From: Paraburkholderia sediminicola
GTDB taxonomy: Bacteria > Pseudomonadota > Gammaproteobacteria > Burkholderiales > Burkholderiaceae
DNA: 64,000 bases
NCBI RefSeq assembly: GCF_902859805.1
Contig: NZ_CADIKC010000004.1
Coordinates: forward strand, 248,001-312,000
Direction: 5' to 3'
Program-made: the position numbers and the translations under genes
The notes under the pieces: generated by a model
Databases searched by the model: none
Seen by the model: the letters and a program-made list of their open reading frames with translations, nothing else
What the model was told of the DNA's origin: nothing
Part shown: one piece after another, positions 34,850 to 44,040 of the stretch
Layout: the number at the start of each line of letters is the position of its first letter
Position numbering within the stretch: the first letter of the stretch is position 1

Positions 34850-36227
34850 CGCCACCTCCACGATTTTTCTTGTACCAGGCGTGGAAGGTCAGCTTCGGCG
34901 CCTCCGGCAATTCACGCTGCCGGCCCCAGATGTTGAGCGGGTTATACAGCATGAAATTCGGCAAGCGCCGCAGCGCGCCGCCCATCGACGACACCGTCGC
35001 CCGATACAGCGTCGGACTCGCGAGCAGACGCCCCGCCATCTTCAACACTTCCTGTTTCACGAACGGCACCTCGTGACGCTCGGCGATCACCGTGCGCCAT
35101 TTATAGATCTGCTCGTGAATATTGATCTTTACCGGACATACATTCGTGCAACTGCCGTTCAGCGTCGACGCGAACGGCAACGCGCTATAACGCTTCAGGT
35201 CGAAGGTCGGATTGATGATCGCGCCGATCGGCCCCGAATACGTGCCGCCATATGACAAGCCGCCGCTGCGCCGGTACACGGGGCACGTATTCATGCAGGC
35301 GCCGCAGCGGATGCATTTGAGCGAATACCAGAAGTCCTCCATCGCAAGCCGCTCCGAGCGGCCATGATCGACGAGGATGAAATGCATCTCGGCGCCCGGA
35401 CGCGGCGCACGAAAATGCGAGGTGTACTGGGTAATCGGCGAACCGAGCGCACTGCGCGACAGCATGCGGATAAATACGCCGAGGTCCGCCACCTTTGGAA
35501 TCAGCTTCTCGATACCGATCGACGCGATATGCAACGGCGGCACGTTCGCCGAGAGATCGGCATTGCCTTCGTTCGTACACACCACCACCGTGCCGGTCTC
35601 CGCCACCGCGAAATTGCAGCCCGTCATGCCTGCCGTTTTCTCGCGCACGAAGTACGGCCGCGTGTTCATCCGCTGGCTTTCCGCGAGGTAGTGAATATCG
35701 CTGTTTTGCGGATCGGTGCCGATGGTTCGGCCGAACAGTTCGGCTACATCGGCGCGCAGTTTATGAACCGCGGGCACCACCATATGGCTCGGGTCCTGAT
35801 GATCGAGCTGCTGGATGCGCTCACCGAGATCGGTCTCCATCACCGTGATGCCGCGCGGTTCGAGATACTCGCGCATCTTGCATTCGTCGGTGAGCATCGA
35901 CTTGCTTTTGACGAGCGTGGTCATGCCACGCCCGGACATGATCTTGTGGACCAGCGCATTGTGCTCTTCGGCGGTCGCGGCCCAATGCACCACGACCCCA
36001 TTTGCTTCAGCCGCGGCAGCGAACTGCTCAAGGTAGTCGGACAGATGCGACAGCGTGTGTTCCTTGATGCCCGATGCGAGTTCGCGCAGCGTCTCCCATT
36101 CCGGGATGCCGTGCGCCTGCGCATCGCGCTTCTCACGCAAATCCCACAGACGTTTGTCGTGAAACGCGACGTGCTCCGTCTTCCTGATGAAAGCGCCCGC
36201 GGCTTTCGCGTGATCGATGCGGCTCAT
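34836..36227 (-). CDS. lutB: Lactate utilization protein B, iron-sulfur protein
   Basis: A 463-residue protein with an N-terminal LUD domain (residues 60-310; LVKSKSMLTDECKMREYLEPRGI, GCNFAVAETGTVVVCTNEGNADL) and a 4Fe-4S ferredoxin-like part with CIRCGACMNTCPVYR and a second cysteine group GSCTNVCPVKI. The start MSRIDHAKAAG at 36227 overlaps the lutA stop by 4 bp. It is the electron-transfer component of L-lactate dehydrogenase LutABC. Confidence 0.94.
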   Translation of the reverse strand: MSRIDHAKAAGAFIRKTEHVAFHDKRLWDLREKRDAQAHGIPEWETLRELASGIKEHTLSHLSDYLEQFAAAAEANGVVVHWAATAEEHNALVHKIMSGRGMTTLVKSKSMLTDECKMREYLEPRGITVMETDLGERIQQLDHQDPSHMVVPAVHKLRADVAELFGRTIGTDPQNSDIHYLAESQRMNTRPYFVREKTAGMTGCNFAVAETGTVVVCTNEGNADLSANVPPLHIASIGIEKLIPKVADLGVFIRMLSRSALGSPITQYTSHFRAPRPGAEMHFILVDHGRSERLAMEDFWYSLKCIRCGACMNTCPVYRRSGGLSYGGTYSGPIGAIINPTFDLKRYSALPFASTLNGSCTNVCPVKINIHEQIYKWRTVIAERHEVPFVKQEVLKMAGRLLASPTLYRATVSSMGGALRRLPNFMLYNPLNIWGRQRELPEAPKLTFHAWYKKNRGGGDGNA

Positions 36228-36967
36228 GCGCGTGCTCCGTTGAGAACCTGCGCGATATGGATGAAGCGTGCGTCGGCCTTCATCCGCTCCGCACAGCCTT
36301 GCTGGTGCATCAGGCACGACATGTCGCCCGATACGATGTATTCCGCACCCGCGTTGAGATGATCGCGAACCTTATCCTGCCCCATGCGCACCGACACCGG
36401 CTCTTCGGTCACCGAGAACGTGCCGCCGAAACCGCAGCATTCGTCGGGCCGAGACGGTTTGACGAACTCGATGCCTTTCACGCCTTCGAGTAAAGTGCGC
36501 GGCTTCGAAAACGGCGGCGCGCCAATCTCGGAGACCGACGCTTCCTTCAGATGCCGCAGCGCGCTGCAACTGTTATGCAGACCGACGCGATGCGGAAACT
36601 CAGCCCACGGAAACTCACGCGCGCCGACCACGTCATGCAGAAACTCGACGAGTTCGTAGGCGTTGGCGCGGACCTTTCTCACGTCATCGGTCTGCTCGAG
36701 CGCGGTCAAATGCTCGCGCACGTGATGGATGCAGCTCGCCGACGGTCCAACGATGTAGTCGTAGCCGGCGAAGTTGCGCGCAAACACACGCTCGGCGCCG
36801 GCTGCCTCAGTGTGCGCGCCACTGTTGGCCATCGGTTGGCCGCAACAGGTTTGCTCCTGCGGATAGTCGACCTCGATGCCGAAGCGTTCAAGCAATTCGA
36901 GCGTGGCGATCCCCACTTCGGGATAGAACGCGTCGATGAAGCACGGGATAAACAGGGCGACTTTCAT
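36224..36967 (-). CDS. lutA: Lactate utilization protein A (CCG-domain protein)
   Basis: A 247-residue protein with two CCG-type cysteine-rich domains: FIPCFIDAFYPEVG with QTCCGQPMANSG, and HNSCSALRHL with DECCGFGGTFSV. This is the GlcF/HdrB-like subunit of LutABC. Start MKVALFIPCF at 36967. The GntR-family regulator gene and a FadR-type operator lie upstream. No lactate permease gene is next to it. Confidence 0.95.
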   Translation of the reverse strand: MKVALFIPCFIDAFYPEVGIATLELLERFGIEVDYPQEQTCCGQPMANSGAHTEAAGAERVFARNFAGYDYIVGPSASCIHHVREHLTALEQTDDVRKVRANAYELVEFLHDVVGAREFPWAEFPHRVGLHNSCSALRHLKEASVSEIGAPPFSKPRTLLEGVKGIEFVKPSRPDECCGFGGTFSVTEEPVSVRMGQDKVRDHLNAGAEYIVSGDMSCLMHQQGCAERMKADARFIHIAQVLNGARA

Positions 36968-37269
36968 AGGCTCGTTGAAATGAAAAGCGGCGGCCGCTGA
37001 TTCACTTACTTTAGTGCGGAATCGTGGCGGCGCAGGCGTTTCCTGCCGGCAGCGTGTTCGCGGCCGGTCAGTAAGACTGGTCTTGTTGGTCTGACCACGA
37101 AATATAAGGAAGTCGCCGGGCGGTGTCAACCGCGAAAACGTTAGTGAAGCGGACTGCGCAGGCTTTGGCGCGGCAATGGGTACGCGCGCCCCGCCGCCCG
37201 CCCGTGGGCGCAAGCGGCGGTCAGGGAATCAGCGAATCAGGGAATCGGGGGCGGTCGGAAAACAGCAAC
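36968..37269. other. Regulatory gap between lutA and the GntR regulator gene
   Basis: This 302-bp gap between same-strand genes holds the lutABC promoter and a FadR-type operator (listed separately). Near 37219-37250 is a small repeat (GGGAATC/AGGGAATC units). No further gene is seen. Confidence 0.6.
37087..37097. promoter_or_regulatory. FadR-type GntR operator upstream of lutA
   Basis: TGGTCTGACCA is an exact match to the FadR-subfamily operator pattern TNGTNNNACNA and is nearly palindromic. It lies 120 bases upstream of lutA, with a second GGTC-rich stretch (ACTGGTCTTG) just before it. LldR-type regulators bind such sites and release them with lactate. Confidence 0.7.
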
Positions 37270-38016
37270 TCAGGAAACCACGCTCGGCGAAGGTCTCGCC
37301 GCGTCTTCCTTGTACATCTCGCGCACATAGGCCAGATGACGCTCGGCGGCCTTGCGCGCCTTTTGCGCGTCGCGTGCCATGACCGCGTCGTAGATAGCCT
37401 GATGCTGGCTCATCAACTGCTTTTCCATCGCGTCGTCGTAGTCGATCAGACGGTGGTATTGGCGCATGCCTTCGCGAATCAGCGTATGGATACCGTGCAT
37501 CACATGCGCGAGCGCGATGTTATGCGTGGAGTCCGCGATGGCGAGGTGAAACGCGGCGTCCAGTTCTGCGAGGTTCACGCGGTCTTGCGACTGCGAACCG
37601 GCCTTCAATGCCTCGAACGCCTCGGTGATCTTCTGCCGATCGGCTGCCGTGGCGCGCTCGGCCGCGTATACCGTCGAAATCGATTCGAGACCCTGGCGCA
37701 GTTCGAGAATATCGGCACTGGTGCGCGGATTTTGCAGCAGCAGCTCGGCGAGCGGCTTGGAGATGATCGGCGCGGTGACGTCGACGACCGTGAAGCCGCC
37801 ACGCCCCGAGGTTTCGATATAACCGTCCGCTTCCAGCCTGATCAGCGCTTCCCGCAACGACGGCCGCGACACCCCGAGCTGCGTGGCCAGATCGCGTTCG
37901 GCCGGCAAGCGGTCGCCGGGCATCAGCGCGCCGTCCGAGATCAGTTGCTTGATCTGGTCGGACACCACGTCGGAAAGTCGTTTGCGCGTGAAGGACTGGA
38001 TCGGGAGAAATGGCAT
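37270..38016 (-). CDS. FadR-subfamily GntR transcriptional regulator (LldR-like)
   Basis: A 248-residue regulator. The N-terminal winged helix (RKRLSDVVSDQIKQLISDGALMPGDRLPAERDLATQLGVSRPSLREALIRLEADGYIETSGRGGFTV) is followed by an FCD effector domain (about 95-235) with the metal/ligand residues in ELDAAFHLAIADSTHN and MSQHQAIYDAV. The start MPFLPIQSF at 38016 fits the family. It lies directly upstream of lutABC on the same strand, so it is likely the lactate-responsive repressor of that operon. Confidence 0.9.
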   Translation of the reverse strand: MPFLPIQSFTRKRLSDVVSDQIKQLISDGALMPGDRLPAERDLATQLGVSRPSLREALIRLEADGYIETSGRGGFTVVDVTAPIISKPLAELLLQNPRTSADILELRQGLESISTVYAAERATAADRQKITEAFEALKAGSQSQDRVNLAELDAAFHLAIADSTHNIALAHVMHGIHTLIREGMRQYHRLIDYDDAMEKQLMSQHQAIYDAVMARDAQKARKAAERHLAYVREMYKEDAARPSPSVVS

Positions 38017-38164
38017 GGGCGGCGCGGGGCGAATCCTGGTTGATGAAGCCTGGTTACTGCACTCTGGTTGGCGAAGCCGTGGACATCGGCATGGACGCAC
38101 CTTCGAGCGGGTGCGTCAAAGTGCAAGAATTATACCGTTCAACGACTTGCCGCGGCCTGCCAGG

Positions 38165-39961
38165 CTAGCCTCCGTCCGCCGCATAGAAGCTCGCCAGGTC
38201 CCGCTTGAGCGCATGCAACGCGGCATCGTCGAGATAGATCATGTGCCCGGTCGGGTAGTAGGCAATGCGCACATTGGCGCGCAGCGACGCATCAATGCCC
38301 AGGTGCGCGAGCGCGTACTCGGTCGCATAGAACGGCGTGGCGAGGTCGAAATAGCCATTCACCGACATCACGCGCAGGTGCGGATTCTGCCGCATCGCTT
38401 CGGCGAGATCGCCCGCCGCATACGGCACGGACAATTGTTCGCCCCACCACTCACGGTGTTTCCAGTCCCATTGTTTCAACGCGTCGTCATCGAAGACGCG
38501 ATAGCGGTCAGCAGGCGTGAAGTGCAGGTCCTGCGCAAAGTGCTGATGAAGCGCAGCGTCGAAAGCGCTCGCCACGCTGCTCACCGATGCGTCGTAATCG
38601 GGGCGCTCGGACACGCCGTCGTACTCGAGTCCTTTGAAGCGTGCATCGAAACGGCCAATGCTGCGCGATTGATCGCGCAGCAATTGATCGCGAAAACGCG
38701 ACGGATAGAGACGCAGACGGCTTCGCTTCACGTAATCGACGTCGAGCCCGGTGAACTGCGCGACGCGTGCGGCGATTTCGTCGCGCTGCGCATCGGGCAA
38801 CGCGTCGCCCTGCGCGAGCGCTTGCGCATAAGGCCCGCGGGCAAACGCGCGGGCCTCGTCGAGAAAGGCCGGCAGACTGGCCGGCTTCGGCACGAGCTTG
38901 TCGTGATACCAAGCGATCGCCGCGAAGCTCGGCAAGTAGCTTTCGCTCTGGAAATCGAAGCCGGGTGAAAACGCCGAGGAATCGAGCACCGACGACATCA
39001 GGATCACGCCATTCAGCGCGATATTGTTTTGCCCCAACTGATACGCGAGCATCGCGGCGCGCGCGGTGCCGTACGATTCGCCGAGCAGGTATTTGGGTGA
39101 ATTCCAGCGCTGGTTGACCGTCAGATAGCGGTCAATGAATTGTGCGAACGCGTCAAGGTCCTTGTCGACACCCCAGAAGTCTTTCCCCGTGCCATGCCCG
39201 ACAACTCTCGACAGGCCCGCGCCGACTGCATCGATAAAGACCAGATCGGTGGTGTCGAGCAGGCTATCGGGGTTGTCCTCCAGCACATACGGCGCGGGCG
39301 GTGTGATCGCGGGACTCGCCGTGCGCACCCGCTTCGGCCCGAACGAGCCGATCATCAGGAACACGCTGCCCGCACCCGGTCCGCCGTTGAAAAGGAACGT
39401 GACGGGACGTGTCGAAGGCGACTTGGTGGGGACCGTGTAGGCCGTATAGAAGACGCTCGCGTTGGCCTGCCCGGATTTGTCACGCAGCAGCAGGTTGCCC
39501 GCCGTCGCCGTGTAGTCGATCTTGCGGCCGCCGAGCCGGATCGAATGCTGCGTCACGGCAGTGCTTTCCGGCGGTACGGGAATCGGCGCGGTCTCGGGTT
39601 TGGCCGTGTGCGGCGGGTTGTCTGGCGTGTCGTTCTGGGCGACTGCGGCAACCCGTGGCGAATGCCCGGTACGAGGTGGATTTGCGCGCGGCTCGGTGAC
39701 TGGCTGGCCGTTTGCATCGACGGACTGGCTGGAAGTCTTTGCCTGAACGCCGCGCGCGCCGGGCACGCTCACCGAGCTCGCCGGCGCGGAACCTGTTTCC
39801 GTGCTGGCAGGTTCAGCGGATGAGTCGTCCAGTTCCGCCGCCGCGCACATCTGACTGAACGTGGCGATGACGGCAAGGACCAGCGCCATTGCCACCAGCG
39901 CGGCCGCCATGGATCCGGCCATCAGTGATCGGCGCAACGAGAGGTAGAAGCGAATGGCCAT
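38165..39961 (-). CDS. Secreted serine carboxypeptidase-like protein (peptidase family S10)
   Basis: A 598-residue exported enzyme. It has an N-terminal hydrophobic signal segment (about 15-40) and a Ser/Pro/Thr-rich linker (about 45-125). The S10 catalytic domain follows, with the oxyanion strand TFLFNGGPGAGSV, the nucleophile in LLGESYGTARA, the acid near VNGYFDLATP and the catalytic His in YYPTGHMIYLDD. Start ATG 39961 (MAIRFYLSL) is chosen so that the signal segment is near the N-terminus. Such enzymes remove C-terminal residues; bacterial substrates are little known. It is 258 bp downstream of the aminotransferase gene. Confidence 0.9.
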   Translation of the reverse strand: MAIRFYLSLRRSLMAGSMAAALVAMALVLAVIATFSQMCAAAELDDSSAEPASTETGSAPASSVSVPGARGVQAKTSSQSVDANGQPVTEPRANPPRTGHSPRVAAVAQNDTPDNPPHTAKPETAPIPVPPESTAVTQHSIRLGGRKIDYTATAGNLLLRDKSGQANASVFYTAYTVPTKSPSTRPVTFLFNGGPGAGSVFLMIGSFGPKRVRTASPAITPPAPYVLEDNPDSLLDTTDLVFIDAVGAGLSRVVGHGTGKDFWGVDKDLDAFAQFIDRYLTVNQRWNSPKYLLGESYGTARAAMLAYQLGQNNIALNGVILMSSVLDSSAFSPGFDFQSESYLPSFAAIAWYHDKLVPKPASLPAFLDEARAFARGPYAQALAQGDALPDAQRDEIAARVAQFTGLDVDYVKRSRLRLYPSRFRDQLLRDQSRSIGRFDARFKGLEYDGVSERPDYDASVSSVASAFDAALHQHFAQDLHFTPADRYRVFDDDALKQWDWKHREWWGEQLSVPYAAGDLAEAMRQNPHLRVMSVNGYFDLATPFYATEYALAHLGIDASLRANVRIAYYPTGHMIYLDDAALHALKRDLASFYAADGG

Positions 39962-40218
39962 GGAGTATCCGGCTGCGGGTCGATAGGCGTCGATGTCCTG
40001 ATTGTCCTGCTTAAGACGAATCAGGCGACCGATTCTTGACGCAAGCATCGAAGACGTCAATCGAAAACGGGCTCTAACGCGCACCGCTCCCAAGCCGCAT
40101 CGTTTCCTCGAGGAAAACGAAAGCAATACGAAATACTTAAGAAAGCCGCTCTGCTATCGCGACGCCGCGAGAACCTCTTCTGGCGTTCACGATTGAGGCG
40201 GCCTTCCTTGTTCCCGGT

Positions 40219-41406
40219 CTACGCCGTCGCGCGCACCGGCAATCCGCCGACGAACGCCGCAATCCGTTCGCACGCGTCGATCAGGCTCGCCTCGTCGACC
40301 ACGAAACCCAGCCGCACGAAACCATTCGCGGTCTCGCCGAAGGCGCTGGCGTCGAGTAACGACACGCCTTTTGCGCGAAACAGTTGCCAGGTGAAATCGA
40401 CCGTATCGAGGCCCGTGCCGCTGACGTCGACCATCATGAACATGCCGGCTTCCGGCAACAGGCAACGCAAGCCCGGCACGCGGTGCAAGCGCTCGAACAC
40501 GACGTCGCGGCGGCGCCGGTAAATCTCGCGCATCTCGGCAACGATTGGCGCTTTGTTCTGCAGCGCCGTCACTGCAGACTCCTGGATGAAACCGGGCAAG
40601 CCATACAGCATCGCCAGCGCGAGCCGCCCCATATGCTCGATCAGCGTGGCAGGCCCAATCGCCCAACCCACGCGCCACCCCGCCATGGCATGCGATTTCG
40701 ACAGACTACCCAGCGTCACCGTGCGCTCCGCCATGCCCGGCAACGCGGCGATGCTCACGTGCTCGCGCTCGAATGTGAGATCCGCATAGACCTCGTCCGA
40801 GAGCACCCACAGATCGTGCTCGCACGCGATCCGCGCGATGCGTTCCAGATCGGCGCGCGGCATCACCACGCCGGTCGGGTTACACGGTGTCGCGAAGAAA
40901 ATGGCCTGAGTGCGCGGCGTGACGGCCGCTTCGAGCGCATCGCAATCGAGGTGGAATGCCCGCGCCGGATCGACCGGCACCGGCACGAGCGTGGCGCCCG
41001 CGGCGCGCACACAGGCTTCGTATGTGAGGTACATCGGCTCGGGGACGATCACTTCGTCGCCCGCTTCCAGCAGGCACAACGAGGTGGCGAACACGCCGTT
41101 CTGCGCTCCTGCCGTCAGGATCACATTGGCCGCGCTTACGGCGCAACCGGTGGTGCGCGCATGGTCTTCGGCAATCACCGCGCGCACCGGCTCACGCCCG
41201 GACACGGCGCTGTAATGCGTATCGCCGCTACGCAACGCCTCGATGGCGCGCTCGACGATCGGCGCGGGCGTCGCAAAATCGGGGTCACCGACGCTCAGCA
41301 CGATCACGTCTTCGCCGTTGGCGAGCGCCTGTTGGGCGACACGATGGATTTCCCACGCCGACGTACGCCTGCCCTGCAAACGCTCAACCAGATTCGAATA
41401 CTTCAT
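40219..41406 (-). CDS. Class I/II PLP aminotransferase, AruH-like
   Basis: A 395-residue fold-type-I aminotransferase. The start MKYSNLVERLQG is followed by SAWEIHRVAQQALANGEDVI and SVGDPDF, the PLP-lysine motif SLSKSHAMAGWRVGW and NPTG in ATPCNPTGVV. The SxxAWEIH start and SKSHAMAGWRVGW resemble arginine:pyruvate transaminase AruH of Pseudomonas, so arginine or another amino acid with pyruvate is likely. ATG 41406 is preferred over GTG 41415. No aruI neighbour (2-ketoarginine decarboxylase) is present, so the substrate is not certain. Confidence 0.85.
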   Translation of the reverse strand: MKYSNLVERLQGRRTSAWEIHRVAQQALANGEDVIVLSVGDPDFATPAPIVERAIEALRSGDTHYSAVSGREPVRAVIAEDHARTTGCAVSAANVILTAGAQNGVFATSLCLLEAGDEVIVPEPMYLTYEACVRAAGATLVPVPVDPARAFHLDCDALEAAVTPRTQAIFFATPCNPTGVVMPRADLERIARIACEHDLWVLSDEVYADLTFEREHVSIAALPGMAERTVTLGSLSKSHAMAGWRVGWAIGPATLIEHMGRLALAMLYGLPGFIQESAVTALQNKAPIVAEMREIYRRRRDVVFERLHRVPGLRCLLPEAGMFMMVDVSGTGLDTVDFTWQLFRAKGVSLLDASAFGETANGFVRLGFVVDEASLIDACERIAAFVGGLPVRATA

Positions 41407-41470
41407 GGAACTCACCCCGTGTCGACTTGAGCCGCCAATGTAATGGGGCGCGTGCGAAACGTCCAGATAC

Positions 41471-41510
41471 GAAAAAGCGCCACGCGAGCACTGAGTCTCG
41501 CGTGGCGCTT
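41471..41510 (-). terminator. Rho-independent terminator after rpoN
   Basis: A perfect 14-bp stem (AAGCGCCACGCGAG / CTCGCGTGGCGCTT) with an 8-base loop is followed on the minus strand by TTTTTC. It lies about 33 bp beyond the rpoN stop codon. Confidence 0.9.
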
Positions 41511-41542
41511 CGCTGAAGCCCTGGCCCCGAAGGGCAACGCGT

Positions 41543-43024
41543 TTAAACCTGGCGGCGCAATTCCGCCGGCGGCACTTTCATCAAGTGACGATATTTCGCC
41601 ACGGTACGCCGTGCCACCAGCACGCCCTGATCCGCGAGCATTTTTGCAAGCGTCACGTCCGAGAGCGGATCGTGCGTGTTCTCCGCGGCGATCATCTCCT
41701 TCAACAGCGCGCGCACCGCCGCGGCCGAACAGGTGCCGCCGCTTTCCGTGCCGAGCTCACGCGGGAAGAAGTGCTTGAATTCAAAAATGCCGCGCGGCGT
41801 GGCCATATATTTGTTGCCGGTCGCGCGCGAGATGGTGGACTCGTGCAGACCGAGCTCCTCAGCCACATCGCGCAACACCATTGGCTTGAGCGCGATTTCA
41901 CCGTACTGGAAGAAGGCTCGTTGATGCGCGACGATGCATTCGGCCACGCGTTGAATCGTATCGAAGCGCTGCTGCGCATTGCGGATCAGCCAGCGCGCTT
42001 CCTGCAATTGCTGCGCGAGCGGAGAGCGGCTTGCACCGGCCGACTGCGCGAACAGCTCGGCATACATGCGATGGATGCGGGCGCGCGGCTGCACGGCCGG
42101 GTTGATCGTCACCGCCCATTTGTTGCGCACCTGACGCACGATCACGTCCGGCACCACGTAGTTGTCTTCGGTGCGTCCGTAGTTGTTGCCCGGTTTCGGA
42201 TCGAGCTTGCGCACCAGCGCGCAGGCTACCCGCAGTTCCTCGGCGCTGCAGCCGATCTGCTTTTGCAGTTCAGCCTGTTCGCGGCGTGCGAGTCGCTCCA
42301 GATGATGGTCGACGATTTGCCGCGCCACATCGCGTCCCGGCGTGTCAGCGGGCAAGGCGTTGACTTGCAGCGACAGACACTCAGATAGCGAACGGGCGCC
42401 CAGACCAGGACGATCGAGCGATTGCACGAGGCGCAGCGCCACCAGCAATTCTTCTTCGGTCAGTTCGGGTTCGAGGTCGACACTATCGGCGAGCTCGGCG
42501 AGTTCCTGACGCAGATAGCCGTCGTCGTCGAGCGCCTCGATGATGAAGCGGGCCACCGCGCGGTCACGGTCGTCGAGTCGATAGAGACGCAGCGAGTCGT
42601 GCAACTGCTCGCGCAAGGTCGGTTGGGAACGCGCCCATTCCGCGGGATCGCTACTGTCGGAGTCACCGTTCTGGCGCGTCGAACTACGGCTGCTGTAGTC
42701 GCCCGAAAAGTCGCCGGGTACGTCGTCCTGCCCCGCGCTTTCCATTGTGTCGCCAGCGCTGTTGTCGACTGGTGACGATTCGGCTTCGGCCGTGGCGACC
42801 GTGTCCGTGGCGGGCGTCATGCCGGCGTCATCGCCCGGCGTTGCGGTGGCGAGCGCGACGTCTTCCGTATCGGTCGAGTCGTACTCGAGGAACGGATTGG
42901 TGTCGAGCGCGGTGCGCAACTCCTGCTGGAACTCAAGAGACGACAACTGCAACAGACGCACTGATTGCTGCAGACGCGGCGTGAGTGCGAGGGACTGCCT
43001 TGCGCGTAGTTCGATTGACGGCAT
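41543..43024 (-). CDS. rpoN: RNA polymerase sigma-54 factor
   Basis: The 493-residue protein has all RpoN regions. The Gln/Leu-rich activator region (SLALTPRLQQSVRLLQLSSLEFQQEL) is followed by an acidic low-complexity region II (about 45-120), the core-binding region, a helix-turn-helix part (VAEELGLHESTISRATGNKYM) and the RpoN box ARRTVAKYR near the C-terminus. The usual neighbours (lptB, hpf, ptsN) are absent; it is a stand-alone gene with its own terminator, between an aminotransferase and a BON-domain gene. Burkholderiaceae often carry two rpoN genes, and this looks like the solitary copy. Two sigma-54 activators occur in the same window. Confidence 0.96.
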   Translation of the reverse strand: MPSIELRARQSLALTPRLQQSVRLLQLSSLEFQQELRTALDTNPFLEYDSTDTEDVALATATPGDDAGMTPATDTVATAEAESSPVDNSAGDTMESAGQDDVPGDFSGDYSSRSSTRQNGDSDSSDPAEWARSQPTLREQLHDSLRLYRLDDRDRAVARFIIEALDDDGYLRQELAELADSVDLEPELTEEELLVALRLVQSLDRPGLGARSLSECLSLQVNALPADTPGRDVARQIVDHHLERLARREQAELQKQIGCSAEELRVACALVRKLDPKPGNNYGRTEDNYVVPDVIVRQVRNKWAVTINPAVQPRARIHRMYAELFAQSAGASRSPLAQQLQEARWLIRNAQQRFDTIQRVAECIVAHQRAFFQYGEIALKPMVLRDVAEELGLHESTISRATGNKYMATPRGIFEFKHFFPRELGTESGGTCSAAAVRALLKEMIAAENTHDPLSDVTLAKMLADQGVLVARRTVAKYRHLMKVPPAELRRQV

Positions 43025-43580
43025 TGTAGTGAGGTCCCGTTAAAAGCTGAGAAAAGGTATCTGGCCTCCAATAGAGCAACTGTCATACCAGCTCGCCCAA
43101 CACACTGTTTTTTCTAAGTTTTGCCTTTTCAGGCCCGCCAATTGCGCAGGGGGCGCGCGCCCTTTTTACAAGGACCCGGCAATTTCCGGCCGCCGGCCTG
43201 ACGGGCCTTCGCACAGCACGCCGCACGTGAGCGCCCCGCTATTCCTCAGCCTAAACGCATGTGCAGCAACGGCTTGTCCCGACATCGGGCATTCGTGCGC
43301 CGTAGCGGGCACACAGCTTGCGGATCAACACAATGTGGACGGACGTGGGTCTTTGCACGCGAATCGATCGCGAGGTGGCGCAAGTAGCAACTCAGGTCGC
43401 GACTCATGTCGCGACTTAGCCACGCAAACGAAACGCATGCATAGGCCGTCGTCCGGTGTCGATAACGGGCCCTGACGGAACCGTAGCGGCAACGATCCCA
43501 CGCGAGTCATCAACGGCTTTAGCCGCGATCGACCGCAGGTAACAAGACCGCATTTTTTATCAACACCCGAAGGAGAAACC
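43025..43580. other. Divergent promoter region, no supported gene
   Basis: This 556-bp gap between rpoN (minus) and the BON gene (plus) holds both promoters. A 12-bp tandem duplication (ACTCAGGTCGCG, ACTCATGTCGCG; 43390-43413) is present. Frames of up to about 120 codons on either strand have no protein-like features. Confidence 0.5.
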
Positions 43581-43919
43581 ATGAAGACCATCCAACTTCT
43601 GAAGACCGCAGGCAGCATTGCTTGTGTCGCATTCGCACTGAACGCTACGGCGCAAACCAGCGCTTCGGCCCCGTCGGCAGCATCCGAAACCATCGGTCAG
43701 CACGTCGACGACGGCACCATCACCACCAAGGCCAAGGCCGAACTGCTCAGCGCGAAAAACGTCAAATCGACTCACATCCACGTGAAGACCCGCAAGGGCG
43801 TGGTGTGGCTCACGGGTTCGGTGCCTTCGTCTGATGACAAGGCCGCAGCAGGAGAAGTCGTGAAAGGCGTCGATGGCGTCTCCAGCGTGAAGAACCATCT
43901 GAAGGTCGCTGCGGAATAA
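43581..43919 (+). CDS. BON-domain periplasmic protein (OsmY-like)
   Basis: A 112-residue secreted protein: signal peptide MKTIQLLKTAGSIACVAFALNATAQ, then one BON domain (about 42-110; DGTITTKAKAELLSAKNVKSTHIHVKTRKGVVWLTGSV with GVDGVSSVKNHL). BON proteins associate with membranes and often rise during osmotic or stationary stress. The AAGGAG ribosome site is 6 bases before ATG 43581. Two strong terminators follow at once. Confidence 0.93.
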   Translation: MKTIQLLKTAGSIACVAFALNATAQTSASAPSAASETIGQHVDDGTITTKAKAELLSAKNVKSTHIHVKTRKGVVWLTGSVPSSDDKAAAGEVVKGVDGVSSVKNHLKVAAE

Positions 43920-43930
43920 GGCAACGGAAT

Positions 43931-43957
43931 AACAGCAGCGTCTTCGCTGCTGTTATT
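43931..43957 (+). terminator. Terminator after the BON gene
   Basis: AACAGCAGCG-TCTT-CGCTGCTGTT is a perfect 10-bp stem with a tetraloop, followed by ATT. It starts 12 bp after the stop codon. Confidence 0.75.
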
Positions 43958-43970
43958 GTCCCGCTTCGAA

Positions 43971-44005
43971 AAACCGGCGCTCGTAAGAGCGCCGGTTTCC
44001 TTTTC
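43971..44005. terminator. Bidirectional terminator between the BON and DUF2383 genes
   Basis: AAACCGGCGCTC-GTAA-GAGCGCCGGTTT is a 12-bp perfect stem, with CCTTTTC after it on the plus strand and a TTTC run on the minus strand. It lies between two convergent genes. Confidence 0.8.
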
Positions 44006-44040
44006 TACCTGCAGTTCTACCCGCAGTTTTCTACCTGTAT

